Below, one piece after another: positions 1 through 8,599 of a DNA stretch of 64,000 bases. Source of the DNA: Campylobacter jejuni (lineage in GTDB: Bacteria; Campylobacterota; Campylobacteria; Campylobacterales; Campylobacteraceae). The position numbers and the translations under genes are program-made. Every line of letters begins with the position of its first letter. The stretch's first letter is position 1. The stretch is taken from positions 1 through 64,000 of the forward strand of contig NZ_NFOE01000091.1 of assembly GCF_002179635.1 (NCBI RefSeq). Reading direction: 5' to 3'. The notes under the pieces were generated by a model. It had not been told where the DNA came from and searched no databases. It saw only the letters and a list, made by a program, of their open reading frames with translations.

Positions 1-69
1 TGTTTATTGTATTTTAAATAAATAAATAATAAAATTTTTTTATAAATTTTATTATAAAGAAGGGTTTAT
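1..69. other. Short upstream region of mcrB, no gene seen
   Basis: Very AT-rich leader in front of the first gene. A purine-rich stretch (AGAAGGG) lies about 5 bases before the ATG at 70 and can serve as ribosome binding site. No clear operator or complete promoter is recognisable, and anything further upstream is outside the window. Confidence 0.5.
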
Positions 70-2046
70 ATGTATTTTAAGAATGATTTGCAACAATGTT
101 TAAAAAAATTTGTTGAAAAAGTAGAAGAATTAAAAAAGGAAGAAACCATAAAAGGTTCTGAACCTAGTTTACATAAAAATCAAATTGATGGATTAATAAA
201 AGAGCTCAATTATGTGTGTAGTGTTAATTTTGGTAGCGGAAAATTAAGTGATTATCCTGCTATAAATTTTTTTAGAAAAGATATACTTCATAAAAATTAT
301 GCAAATGGAGAAAAACCATCGCAGCAACATGGCATGTATATTTGGTTTTCTTATGCTCACAAAATAAGAATTCTATATTTAAAACTTACCGCGGCTGATA
401 AGTATATAAAAGAAGAATTTGATTGTAAGGCTTTGCATGATTTAGAAAAGCATACAGGAGGCATATTTAATAATATAAAAAGTGACTATTGTTTTAGTAT
501 AGAAGACTTTATTGTTGATGATTTTGACAAATATAAAGAAAAAATATATAACAAATTTGATAATCTGGTTGAACTATTTAATAAATTTCCTCAAAAAGAT
601 TTTATAAAAATAAATAAAAATATTAAATTAAAAGAGAATAACACACAAAAAATATCAAGCATAAATCCGTCTTTAAATCAAATTCTTTATGGGCCTCCAG
701 GGACGGGAAAAACTTATCATACTATAGATAAAGCCTTAGAAATTATATCAAAAGAAGAAAAAATACAAATTCCAAGTGAAGATGATAGAATAAATAGAAA
801 AAAAATGTTTGATGAGTATGTAGAAAAGGGTCAGATAGTTTTTACTACTTTTCATCAAAGCTATGGATATGAAGAATTTGTAGAAGGCATAAAGCCTCGC
901 ATAGATAGAGAAAATTCTAAGGAAGTAGAGTATGAAATAAAAGATGGAATTTTTAAAGAACTTTGTCAAAAAGCTTTGGATAATTACAAAGCATCTTTAT
1001 TAACACAAGAAGAATTTGTAAAGAGTGAAGATTTAGAAAACAAAATAGAATTTTTTTTAGATGAATTGGTAGATCAACAAAAATTTATAGAAAAAACTCA
1101 AAGTGGTGGATTTAAATTAGAAGAATATAATGAAAAATATAGAATTATCACAGGTGATACTAATGCAAATTTGTATTTAAATTTAGAAATTTTTAAAACG
1201 CTTTTGGAAAATAAAGATAAGATTATAAACGGAAGAAGCATTAAGCAAATTTTAAATCATAAACATAGAAGACAAATTGATAGTTATTATTTTCAGCTAG
1301 TTAAATTATTTAAAGAACGAGAACAAGATTATAAAGTAGATAATAATTCTAGTAAAAAGCCGGATTTAAAACCTTACATAATCATCATAGATGAGATTAA
1401 TCGTGGAAATGTAAGTAAGATTTTTGGTGAACTTATAACCTTGATAGAGCCTAGCAAAAGAATAGGTGAAAAAGAAGAGTTGAGAGTAAGATTGCCTTAT
1501 AGCGGTGAAGAATTTGGAGTGCCTAAGAATGTTTATATCATAGGTACTATGAATACAGCTGATAGAAGTATAACTTCACTCGATACAGCTTTGCGAAGAC
1601 GCTTTGAATTTGTCGAGATGATGCCTAAACCTAGTAAACTATCTAAAATTGAAGATATAGATTTACAAGAATTATTAAAAGCTATCAATACGCGTATAGA
1701 ATACTTGCTAGATAGAGAAAAGACTATAGGCCATGCATTTTTTATAGGTATTGATAGTTTAGATGACTTAAAAAAAGTTTTTCAAAATAAAATTATCCCA
1801 TTATTGCAAGAGTATTTTTACAATGATTATGCTTTGATAAATGCAGTTTTAAATGATAATGGTATGATTTTTGAAGATAAAAAAGATGATAAATATCTTC
1901 AAAAAAAGAATTTATATAATGTTGATAATGAGAGAAATATTTATACTATCGCTCCATTTGATGATGAAATTTGGAACGATATAAAAACATATCAAGCAAT
2001 TTATGATGATAAAATAACAAATAAAACAAAAAACGAAAATGAATAA
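70..2046 (+). CDS. mcrB: McrB-type AAA+ GTPase subunit of a modification-dependent restriction system
   Basis: Motor subunit of an McrBC-type restriction enzyme, which recognises modified DNA and uses nucleotide hydrolysis to translocate and activate the McrC nuclease. The first ~130 residues resemble the MrcB N-terminal/DUF3578 specificity domain (YPAINFF ... HGMYIWFSY). A AAA+ module follows with Walker A GPPGTGKT (about residues 208-215), Walker B IIIIDEINRGN (D441, E442) and the McrB hallmark MNTADRS (about 494-500), then an ALRRRFEF arginine-finger region. At 658 aa it is longer than E. coli McrB (459 aa) because of the N-terminal domain. It overlaps mcrC by 8 bases, which suggests translational coupling. 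The modification it reads cannot be told from sequence, because the N-terminal domains of this family are highly variable. Confidence 0.88.
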   Translation: MYFKNDLQQCLKKFVEKVEELKKEETIKGSEPSLHKNQIDGLIKELNYVCSVNFGSGKLSDYPAINFFRKDILHKNYANGEKPSQQHGMYIWFSYAHKIRILYLKLTAADKYIKEEFDCKALHDLEKHTGGIFNNIKSDYCFSIEDFIVDDFDKYKEKIYNKFDNLVELFNKFPQKDFIKINKNIKLKENNTQKISSINPSLNQILYGPPGTGKTYHTIDKALEIISKEEKIQIPSEDDRINRKKMFDEYVEKGQIVFTTFHQSYGYEEFVEGIKPRIDRENSKEVEYEIKDGIFKELCQKALDNYKASLLTQEEFVKSEDLENKIEFFLDELVDQQKFIEKTQSGGFKLEEYNEKYRIITGDTNANLYLNLEIFKTLLENKDKIINGRSIKQILNHKHRRQIDSYYFQLVKLFKEREQDYKVDNNSSKKPDLKPYIIIIDEINRGNVSKIFGELITLIEPSKRIGEKEELRVRLPYSGEEFGVPKNVYIIGTMNTADRSITSLDTALRRRFEFVEMMPKPSKLSKIEDIDLQELLKAINTRIEYLLDREKTIGHAFFIGIDSLDDLKKVFQNKIIPLLQEYFYNDYALINAVLNDNGMIFEDKKDDKYLQKKNLYNVDNERNIYTIAPFDDEIWNDIKTYQAIYDDKITNKTKNENE

Positions 2047-3421
2047 CACCTTTTCTATCATCGAATACCAAGATTTTTCTAAAGAAGATTTAAAAGAAAT
2101 TTTCAAAGAAAAAGCTGAAATATTTTATAAAGAGCTAGAAGACTTTGCAAAAAATAATGAAAGTCTTCTAGGCTTTAAAAGTAAAAACGCCTTAAAAGCT
2201 AAAAATTATGTCGGCATTATACAGACTAAAAGCGGTGTTTTAGAAATCTTGCCAAAATGCACAAATTTGGATAGCTATAAAGAAAAAAAAGATAAATCTT
2301 TGAAAGTTTCAAAGAGCAAGTTAAATCATGCCTATACAATAAGCAATGGTAATAAATTATATACTAATTTTAGCTATTTTCAAGAATATAAAATTGTGAA
2401 AAACATTAAAGTAAAGAAATGGTATAGTATAAAAGAGATAAATTTCAACCCCAAAAATCTTTTGATCAACATGCTAAAAACCTTAAAAAATTCTCCCTTT
2501 AAAAAATCTCAAATTTCATCTTTGCAAATTGCTAAAATGCCTTTGCTTGAAGTATTTATCACGATGTTTTTAGATGAATTTGATAGTGTGTATAAAAAAG
2601 GTTTGATGAGATCTTATGTAAGTAGCGAAGAAAATAGAACTTTTTTAAAAGGAAAATTACTTTTTAATGAGCATATAAAATCAAATTTAATACACAAAGA
2701 AAGATTTTTCACAAGTAGCGATGAGTTTGTTTTAGACATAGCTCCAAATCGCTTGATAAAATCAACGCTAAATTTTTTAAAATCCAAAACAAGCTTGAAT
2801 AAATTTAAAATCATCAAAGCTATGCAAATGCTTGATGAGGTAGAGTTTTCTAAAAATTATGAGAAAGATTTTAGTTTTAAAATTTCAAGACATTTTGATT
2901 ATTATGAAAATATACTTTCTTGGTGTAAGGTATTTTTACAAAATCAAAGCTTTGCTCCATATAAAGGCAAAAACGAAGCCTTTGCTTTGCTTTTTCCTAT
3001 GGAAAAACTTTTTGAAAACTATGTGGCTTATATGTTTAAACTTGCTAATCCTAGTGAAAATATAAAAACTCAAAGCAGTGGAAAGTATCTAATCTCAAAA
3101 AATGATGAAAAATGTTTTATGTTAAAGCCTGATTTATATATAGAAAATAAAATGATCTTAGATACCAAATGGAAAATTCCAGATGATAACGAAGATGAGA
3201 AAAAACATGGTATATCACAAAGTGATTTATATCAAATGTTTGCTTATGCAAATAAATACGAGATAAAGGAAATTTATCTCATTTATCCTCTATGTGAGAG
3301 AACTTTTGACTTAAGAGAGAAATTAAAAACCAAAGATATTAAGTTTTTAGCACAAGGTTTTTTAAAAGCTTGCGATGAACATGTAAAGCTTAAGGTGTTT
3401 TTTGCACCTTTGCCTTTTTAG
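2039..3421 (+). CDS. mcrC: McrC-type endonuclease subunit
   Basis: Nuclease partner of the McrB-like ATPase upstream; in this family McrC stimulates McrB hydrolysis and cuts the DNA. The C-terminal half carries a PD-(D/E)xK nuclease core: KPD (D365) followed by LDTKWK (D375, K377), then a downstream Q-x3-Y motif (QSDLYQMFAYA). The N-terminal half has the McrC beta-barrel pattern (NYVGIIQTKSGVLEILPK). Length 460 aa is somewhat above E. coli McrC (348 aa). The ATG at 2039 lies inside the last codons of mcrB. Both genes look intact, so the system should be active. No methyltransferase gene accompanies it inside the window, as expected for a modification-dependent enzyme. Confidence 0.87.
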   Translation: MNNTFSIIEYQDFSKEDLKEIFKEKAEIFYKELEDFAKNNESLLGFKSKNALKAKNYVGIIQTKSGVLEILPKCTNLDSYKEKKDKSLKVSKSKLNHAYTISNGNKLYTNFSYFQEYKIVKNIKVKKWYSIKEINFNPKNLLINMLKTLKNSPFKKSQISSLQIAKMPLLEVFITMFLDEFDSVYKKGLMRSYVSSEENRTFLKGKLLFNEHIKSNLIHKERFFTSSDEFVLDIAPNRLIKSTLNFLKSKTSLNKFKIIKAMQMLDEVEFSKNYEKDFSFKISRHFDYYENILSWCKVFLQNQSFAPYKGKNEAFALLFPMEKLFENYVAYMFKLANPSENIKTQSSGKYLISKNDEKCFMLKPDLYIENKMILDTKWKIPDDNEDEKKHGISQSDLYQMFAYANKYEIKEIYLIYPLCERTFDLREKLKTKDIKFLAQGFLKACDEHVKLKVFFAPLPF

Positions 3422-3429
3422 GAAGTAAT

Positions 3430-4422
3430 ATGAATCACGAATTTTATATGAATTTAGCCATAGATGAAGCTTGGAAATATCAGCTTTTAACCTACCCAAA
3501 TCCAGCCGTAGGCTGTGTGATCTTAGATAAAAATGGCAAGATTTTAAGCATAGAAGCACACAAAGAAGCAGGTAAGGCTCATGCAGAACTTGAAGCAGTG
3601 AGTAAAGCCTTAAAAGCACTTAATCCAAATTTAGATTTACCACAAAATGCAAATGATTTGCATGAGTTTATTTGTCAAAATCATCAAGGGTTATTAAAAG
3701 GCGCTAGTGCTTATGTGAGTTTAGAGCCTTGCAATCATCATGGCAAAACCCCACCTTGTGCGAAACTTTTTAGCACGCTTGGTTTTAGCGAAGTTTTTAT
3801 CGCCACTAAAGATGAGCACAAGCTCGCAAGTGGTGGAGCAGAGTTTTTAAAAGATCAAGGCATAAAAATTCACATGGGAATTTGCGAGCAAAGAGCCAAA
3901 GAGCTTTTAAAACCTTTTTTAAAATGGCAAAAATCAAGCTTTAAATTTTTTAAACTAGCCCTTTCTTTGAATGGTTCTGCTTATGGTAAAATCGTAAGTT
4001 CTAAAGCAAGTAGAACCTATGCTCATGCATTACGTTCAAAGCTTGATTTACTTGTAGTAGGTGGAGAAACTATAAGACATGATAGGCCTATTTTAGATGC
4101 AAGGCTAGCTCAAGCTAAAGCACCAAATTTATGCATACTAAGCCGTCAAAATTTAGAAAGTTTTGATCCAAACATTCCTTTATTTAGCGTGCCCAAAAGA
4201 GAAATTTTTACAAGTATTCCTAGTGAAGCCAAGTTTATCATGTATGAGGGTGGGGAGAATTTTTTAAAAGCCTTTAAAGATGAGTTAGATATGCTTTTAA
4301 TTTTTTCAAGCTCAAATTTAAATACCTTTGAAAATGTTAAGTTAGATTTAAAGCTAAAGCCTTTATACAAAGGCTTTTTAGAAAATGATACTTATGGATT
4401 TTATGAGATTATTAAATCTTAG
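3430..4422 (+). CDS. ribD: Riboflavin biosynthesis bifunctional deaminase/reductase RibD
   Basis: Catalyses two early steps of riboflavin synthesis: deamination of the diaminopyrimidine intermediate, then reduction of the ribosyl side chain. The N-terminal domain has the zinc site of the cytidine-deaminase fold: HAE (H51, E53) and PCNHHGKTPPC (C101, C110). The C-terminal reductase domain begins near residue 165 (KLALSLNGSAYGKIVS) and shows VVGGETIRHDRPILDAR. Length 330 aa is slightly short of the usual 360-380, the difference lying in the reductase half. A ribosome site (AGGAAG) sits just after the mcrC stop, 8 bases away, so it may be co-transcribed with mcrBC. It runs convergent with sppA, overlapping by 4 bases. 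Confidence 0.93.
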   Translation: MNHEFYMNLAIDEAWKYQLLTYPNPAVGCVILDKNGKILSIEAHKEAGKAHAELEAVSKALKALNPNLDLPQNANDLHEFICQNHQGLLKGASAYVSLEPCNHHGKTPPCAKLFSTLGFSEVFIATKDEHKLASGGAEFLKDQGIKIHMGICEQRAKELLKPFLKWQKSSFKFFKLALSLNGSAYGKIVSSKASRTYAHALRSKLDLLVVGGETIRHDRPILDARLAQAKAPNLCILSRQNLESFDPNIPLFSVPKREIFTSIPSEAKFIMYEGGENFLKAFKDELDMLLIFSSSNLNTFENVKLDLKLKPLYKGFLENDTYGFYEIIKS

Positions 4423-5312
4423 TAGATTTTTTGTGAGCTTACTTGTGTGAAAAATCGTGCTAAAGTGTTAGCAAAAAAGCCAGCACTTTGCTCTTCTAAT
4501 CGTTTTAAAAATTTATCTATAGCATCTTCTTTTTGCCAGATAGGGTTTTGCACTTTGGCTAGTTTTTCTAACTCTTTTTTGGCTTGCTCGTAATTGCCTA
4601 TTTTATCAATGAGTTTTAATTTTAAAGCCTCATTTGCTAAAAACACTTTCGCATCAGCCCATGAGCTTGTTTGGTTTAAGTCTAGCTTGCGATTTTTAGC
4701 GACAAATTGTGTGAAAAGTTCATAGCTTTGATTAGCTAAATTTTGTAAAAAGTCTTTTTCATCTTCGCTCCATTTACGCATGAAAGTTCCTGCTTCTTTA
4801 TAGCTTCCTGCTTTGATAGTTTGCTCATTTATGCCAAGTTTTTGTGCAAGCTCACTTATTTCAAAGCCTTGCATGATCACCCCAATAGATCCTACAAAGC
4901 TAGCAGGATTAGCGATGATCATATCAGCTCCCACTGCACTTAGGTAGCTTCCACTTGCTATAGTTCCACCTGCATACACTACCACAGGCTTTTTAGCTTT
5001 AAGATCTTGTATAGCTAAGGCTATTTCCATGCTTGGTGCAAAAGCTCCACCAGGGCTATCTATAAAAAGCAAAACCCCTTTTATAGCTTTATCATCTTTG
5101 GCTTTGTAAATTTGTTCTAAAAGATTACTCGCATCGCTAATTTCACCTTTAAGATTAATTTGTGCTAAGTTTGCATTAGAAAGTTTGGCATTATCTCCAC
5201 TTGGAGTAAGGATTAAAAACACGATAAACAAAAACACAAAGGTTTTAAAATAAGTGTTGATATAAGAAATGATTTTTCCAATTCCTTTAAAAAATGATTT
5301 TATAATTTGCAT
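4419..5312 (-). CDS. sppA: Signal peptide peptidase SppA (S49 family)
   Basis: Membrane-anchored serine/lysine protease that degrades cleaved signal peptides. One membrane segment lies near the N-terminus (about residues 24-36). The S49 domain shows the catalytic serine in GGTIASGSYLS (S120) and the catalytic lysine in AGSYKEAG (K172), the spacing typical of the short bacillus-type SppA. Length 297 aa matches single-domain SppA, not the 618-aa E. coli double form. It follows the amidohydrolase gene with a 13-base overlap, so the two are translated as one unit. C. jejuni has the same neighbours as I recall (Cj0067-Cj0068). Confidence 0.92.
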   Translation of the reverse strand: MQIIKSFFKGIGKIISYINTYFKTFVFLFIVFLILTPSGDNAKLSNANLAQINLKGEISDASNLLEQIYKAKDDKAIKGVLLFIDSPGGAFAPSMEIALAIQDLKAKKPVVVYAGGTIASGSYLSAVGADMIIANPASFVGSIGVIMQGFEISELAQKLGINEQTIKAGSYKEAGTFMRKWSEDEKDFLQNLANQSYELFTQFVAKNRKLDLNQTSSWADAKVFLANEALKLKLIDKIGNYEQAKKELEKLAKVQNPIWQKEDAIDKFLKRLEEQSAGFFANTLARFFTQVSSQKIY

Positions 5313-6523
5313 TCTTTCCCTTCTATAAAAAGTTTTAACACTTCTTTGCTTTGTAAGATAAATTGCAAAGGAAGTTGTTTTAAATTTGTACTATTTGGTA
5401 AAGCAAAAAGACTAAAATCAGCGATTTTGCCTTTTTGAATTTGGCCTAGGTTTAAATTTAAAGCTTTTGCGGCTTTGTTTGTTGCCATTAAAAGCAATAT
5501 TTTAGCAAAATTTTCTAACTCAAAATCATCATGTATAAGTAAATTTGCTCTCATTTCATCAAGCATACTTAAAGAAGTGTTTGAGCTTAAACCATCGGTT
5601 CCTAGATGGATATTAATACCATTTTTTAAAGCAGATTTTAATTTAAAAGTGTTTTTACTCAAAAGTCTGTTTGAAAAAGCACAATGTGTTATTGAGTGTA
5701 AATTTTTATCTAGCAAATCCCATTCTTTAAAATACACACAATGAGTAAATAAAGTCCTTTGGCCTTTAAAAAGCTCTAAAAAGCTTTGTGGAGTGTAAAA
5801 TGGCATAGGATTTTTACTAAATTTAGCCAAGCTCTTTTTAAAACCACCTTTTTTAAACCTTAGCCAGTTGTTTTCATGATTACTTTCAAGAAAATGCGTG
5901 CTTAGTAAATGATCATTTTCTCTAGCAAGTTTTATAGCAAATTTGGCAAGCTCTGGGTGAGTTGAGTAGGGTGCATGTACTGAAATAGCAGGGATAAATT
6001 TAGAAGTTTTAAAACTCATACTTTTTTCATAACGAGTTAAAAATTCCTCTTTTTTAGCTTGGATAAAATTTGCATTTGAACCTAAAATTTCATTAAAAAA
6101 TATCACTCTAGCTTGTGAATTGACACAAGGGTTTAAATCACCCCCAAAGCTTGAAATTTCTCCTATGGTAGCAGTGCCACTTTTTAGCATTTTATGGATA
6201 TTTTGTGAGATTAATTTTTCTTTGGCTTTTTCGTTTAATTGCTCGCGGTTATTAAAAACACTATCAAGCCATTTTAAAAAGTCTCCAAAGACTAAATTTC
6301 CACTATTTGCACTAAATTCTAAATGCGTGTGCGGGTTGATAAAAGCAGGTAAAAGTAAGGTATCTTTTAGAGTTGGTATAAGCTTAGCTTGTGGGTAGGA
6401 TTTTTGTAAATTTTCTAAGCTATCAATTTCTAAAATATTATTATCAAAAAGAACTGCTTTGTTTTCTAAAATATTAAAATCATCATCGCAAGTTAAGATG
6501 ATTTTAGGTGCTATTATAAACAT
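5300..6523 (-). CDS. Metal-dependent amidohydrolase, aminofutalosine deaminase-like (ATZ/TRZ family)
   Basis: Amidohydrolase-superfamily deaminase. Metal ligands are visible in order: PHTH near residue 65, HAPYSTH, STHFLESNHE, THCVYF/THCAFSN and the terminal HLGTDGLSSN with the catalytic aspartate. The family holds chlorohydrolases, S-adenosylhomocysteine deaminases and the 6-aminodeoxyfutalosine deaminase of the alternative menaquinone pathway, which is the function often given to campylobacterial members. In this group the MTA/SAH nucleosidase can also act on aminodeoxyfutalosine, so the substrate here is an inference. Length 407 aa is normal. It starts a two-gene unit with sppA and is divergent from aroQ. 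Confidence 0.78.
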   Translation of the reverse strand: MFIIAPKIILTCDDDFNILENKAVLFDNNILEIDSLENLQKSYPQAKLIPTLKDTLLLPAFINPHTHLEFSANSGNLVFGDFLKWLDSVFNNREQLNEKAKEKLISQNIHKMLKSGTATIGEISSFGGDLNPCVNSQARVIFFNEILGSNANFIQAKKEEFLTRYEKSMSFKTSKFIPAISVHAPYSTHPELAKFAIKLARENDHLLSTHFLESNHENNWLRFKKGGFKKSLAKFSKNPMPFYTPQSFLELFKGQRTLFTHCVYFKEWDLLDKNLHSITHCAFSNRLLSKNTFKLKSALKNGINIHLGTDGLSSNTSLSMLDEMRANLLIHDDFELENFAKILLLMATNKAAKALNLNLGQIQKGKIADFSLFALPNSTNLKQLPLQFILQSKEVLKLFIEGKECKL

Positions 6524-6571
6524 TTTACCTCCTTTAAAAAGGGAAATTGTAGCTAAAATTTAGCTTTAAAA

Positions 6572-6580
6572 TGCTATAAT
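6572..6580 (+). promoter_or_regulatory. Extended -10 promoter of aroQ
   Basis: TGCTATAAT is a perfect extended -10 element for the Campylobacter housekeeping sigma factor, which needs little or no -35 sequence. It lies 31 bases before the aroQ ATG and is the likely promoter for the long + strand run that begins with aroQ. Confidence 0.7.
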
Positions 6581-6611
6581 ATAGTAAATTTTACTAAATA
6601 AAGGTTAGATT

Positions 6612-7094
6612 ATGAAAGTTATGGTGATACAAGGACCAAACATCAATATGCTTGGTGTGAGAGAAACTCATATTTATGGCAATATGAAAATGGAAGATAT
6701 CCATGAGCAAATGAAGCAAGCTGCAAAACAAGCTAATGTAGAGATTGAGTTTTTTCAAAGTAATTTTGAAGGTGAGTTAGTTGATAAAATTCAAGAATGC
6801 TTAGGCAGTGTAGATGGAGTGATTATTAATGCAGCTGCTTATGCACACACTTCTATAGCAATCCGCGATGCGATTGCAGCGATTAATATGCCTGTGATTG
6901 AAGTGCATATTAGCAATACTTATAGAAGAGAAGAATTCAGACAAAAAAGCATGATAGCACCAGTTTGTGCAGGTAGTGTGGTAGGTTTTGGTCCTTTTGG
7001 TTATCATATGGCTTTAATGGGACTTTTCCAAATTTTTGATCAAATCAATGCATATAAAGCAGCTCAAGCAAAAGCACAACAAGCAAATCAATGA
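6612..7094 (+). CDS. aroQ: Type II 3-dehydroquinate dehydratase
   Basis: Third step of the shikimate pathway: dehydrates 3-dehydroquinate to 3-dehydroshikimate. Type II motifs are clear: [12 protein letters not shown] at the N-terminus with the active-site tyrosine in [36 protein letters not shown], and [16 protein letters not shown] carrying the conserved histidine and arginine. Length 160 aa is as expected. First gene of the + strand run; its last bases overlap the pepP-like start (ATGA), a sign of translational coupling. Confidence 0.96.
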   Translation: MKVMVIQGPNINMLGVRETHIYGNMKMEDIHEQMKQAAKQANVEIEFFQSNFEGELVDKIQECLGSVDGVIINAAAYAHTSIAIRDAIAAINMPVIEVHISNTYRREEFRQKSMIAPVCAGSVVGFGPFGYHMALMGLFQIFDQINAYKAAQAKAQQANQ

Positions 7095-8116
7095 ATTTTA
7101 TCTTAAAAAACGAAAATGCACTTTTTTATGAGTGTGGCTATTCTTGCGATAATGCTTTGTTTTTAAAACTTGAAGATGAAGCATTTTTCATCACTGATGC
7201 AAGATATAGCTTTGAAGCTAGTGAAATGATAAAAAATGCTAAGGTAGTTTTAGCACAAGATCTTTTTGCTAGTGCTAGAGAGCTTTTAGAAAAAGCAGAA
7301 ATTGATAGGGTGTGTTTTGACCCAAAAGACTTTAGTTATTTTGAATTTAAAGAACTTAGTAAAAGTGCAAATATCGTTTTTGAAGAAAAATTAGACTTGA
7401 GTAAAAACAAGCGCATTATAAAAAATGCTAAGGAATTACAACTTTTGCAAAAGGCTGTAAATTTTGGCAAAGAATGCTTTGAAGAATTTGCTAAATTTAT
7501 CAGCCAAGAAGGCCATGGAAAAAGTGAAAAAGAATTGCATTTTAAAGCATGTGAAATTTTTCAAAAAAAAGGTGCTTTAGGACTTTCTTTTTCACCTATT
7601 GTAGCTATTAATGAAAATGCGGCTAAAGCACATGCTTTACCTAGTGATAAATGTTTAGAATATGGAGATTTGTTATTAGTTGATGCGGGTGTGGTTTTTC
7701 AAAGGTATTGTTCTGATCGCACAAGAACGGCTTGTTTTGATGAGAATGGTATAGTCTTTGATAAAAATAAGCCAAATTTTAAAGATAAAGAAATTACGCA
7801 AATTTATGAGGTGGTTAAACAAGCTCAGCTTCAAGCCATAGAAAAAGCACGCGTTGGTATGATGGCAAGTGAGCTTGATTTTATCGCAAGAGAAGTGATT
7901 AAAAACGCAGGTTTTGAAAAAGAATTTATTCACAGCTTAGGACATGGAGTAGGGCTTGATATACATGAGTTGCCAAACATTAGTCCAAGAAGTGATTATG
8001 AGCTAAAAGAAGGTATGGTATTTACCATTGAACCTGGAATTTATATCAAAGATAAACTTGGCATTAGGATAGAAGATATGGTCTATCTTGATAAAGAAAA
8101 GGCAGTGGTATTATAA
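7091..8116 (+). CDS. pepP: Xaa-Pro aminopeptidase (M24 family)
   Basis: Cytosolic metallopeptidase of the pita-bread fold that removes N-terminal residues preceding proline. The two-metal site is visible in order: [17 protein letters not shown] (two aspartates), [15 protein letters not shown] (histidine), TIEPGIY (glutamate) and GIRIEDM (second glutamate). The first ~115 residues form the creatinase-like N-terminal domain, shorter than in E. coli PepP, giving 341 aa. The name pepP versus pepQ cannot be settled from sequence alone. The start overlaps the aroQ stop. Confidence 0.88.
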   Translation: MNFILKNENALFYECGYSCDNALFLKLEDEAFFITDARYSFEASEMIKNAKVVLAQDLFASARELLEKAEIDRVCFDPKDFSYFEFKELSKSANIVFEEKLDLSKNKRIIKNAKELQLLQKAVNFGKECFEEFAKFISQEGHGKSEKELHFKACEIFQKKGALGLSFSPIVAINENAAKAHALPSDKCLEYGDLLLVDAGVVFQRYCSDRTRTACFDENGIVFDKNKPNFKDKEITQIYEVVKQAQLQAIEKARVGMMASELDFIAREVIKNAGFEKEFIHSLGHGVGLDIHELPNISPRSDYELKEGMVFTIEPGIYIKDKLGIRIEDMVYLDKEKAVVL

Positions 8117-8591
8117 TTTGCTGATTAAAGGGGCTAGAAGGTTAGAAAAAATTCGTTTTTTTCCTTTTTATTCAAAGGCAGATAAAAAAGGAAAATACAT
8201 AGCCATTATAGGACTTGGAAGCAATATAGAAGATGAGAAAAAACGCTTTCGGAGTTTATTTAGGCTTTTAATGCAAGATAAACGCTTGCAAGTATTGCAA
8301 ACATCGCCATTTTTAATTAATAAAGCTTTTGGTTTTGAAGAGCAAAAAGACTTTACCAATGCAGTGATGGTTGTTAGCACAAGTTTGCATGCAAGAGCAC
8401 TTTTAAAAGTTTTGTTTTTTTATGAGTTTAAATTCAAAAGAAAAAGAACTTTTAAAAATGCTCCTAGAACGCTTGATTTGGATTTGTTGTATTTTTCAAA
8501 AAAAGCGCGTAAAGATGAGTATTGCACAGTGCCTCATGTAGGGGTAAATGATAGAATTAGCGTAACTTTGCCTTTGGGCTTGTTAAGATAA
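8088..8591 (+). CDS. folK: 2-amino-4-hydroxy-6-hydroxymethyldihydropteridine pyrophosphokinase
   Basis: HPPK of folate synthesis; transfers pyrophosphate from ATP to the pterin. The core begins with YIAIIGLGSNIEDEKKRF around residue 37, continues with QTSPFLINKAFG and has the signature RTFKNAPRTLDLDLLYFS, then the conserved P-H at VPHVGVNDR. The ATG at 8088 overlaps the pepP-like gene by 29 bases and has no obvious ribosome site. A TTG at 8118, two bases after the pepP stop, is a credible alternative start. About 30 basic N-terminal residues (KGARRLEKIRFFPFY) precede the usual HPPK start, a lineage feature. It links pepP to flhF. Confidence 0.9.
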   Translation: MIKKRQWYYNLLIKGARRLEKIRFFPFYSKADKKGKYIAIIGLGSNIEDEKKRFRSLFRLLMQDKRLQVLQTSPFLINKAFGFEEQKDFTNAVMVVSTSLHARALLKVLFFYEFKFKRKRTFKNAPRTLDLDLLYFSKKARKDEYCTVPHVGVNDRISVTLPLGLLR

Positions 8592-8599
8592 GGAAAAAT

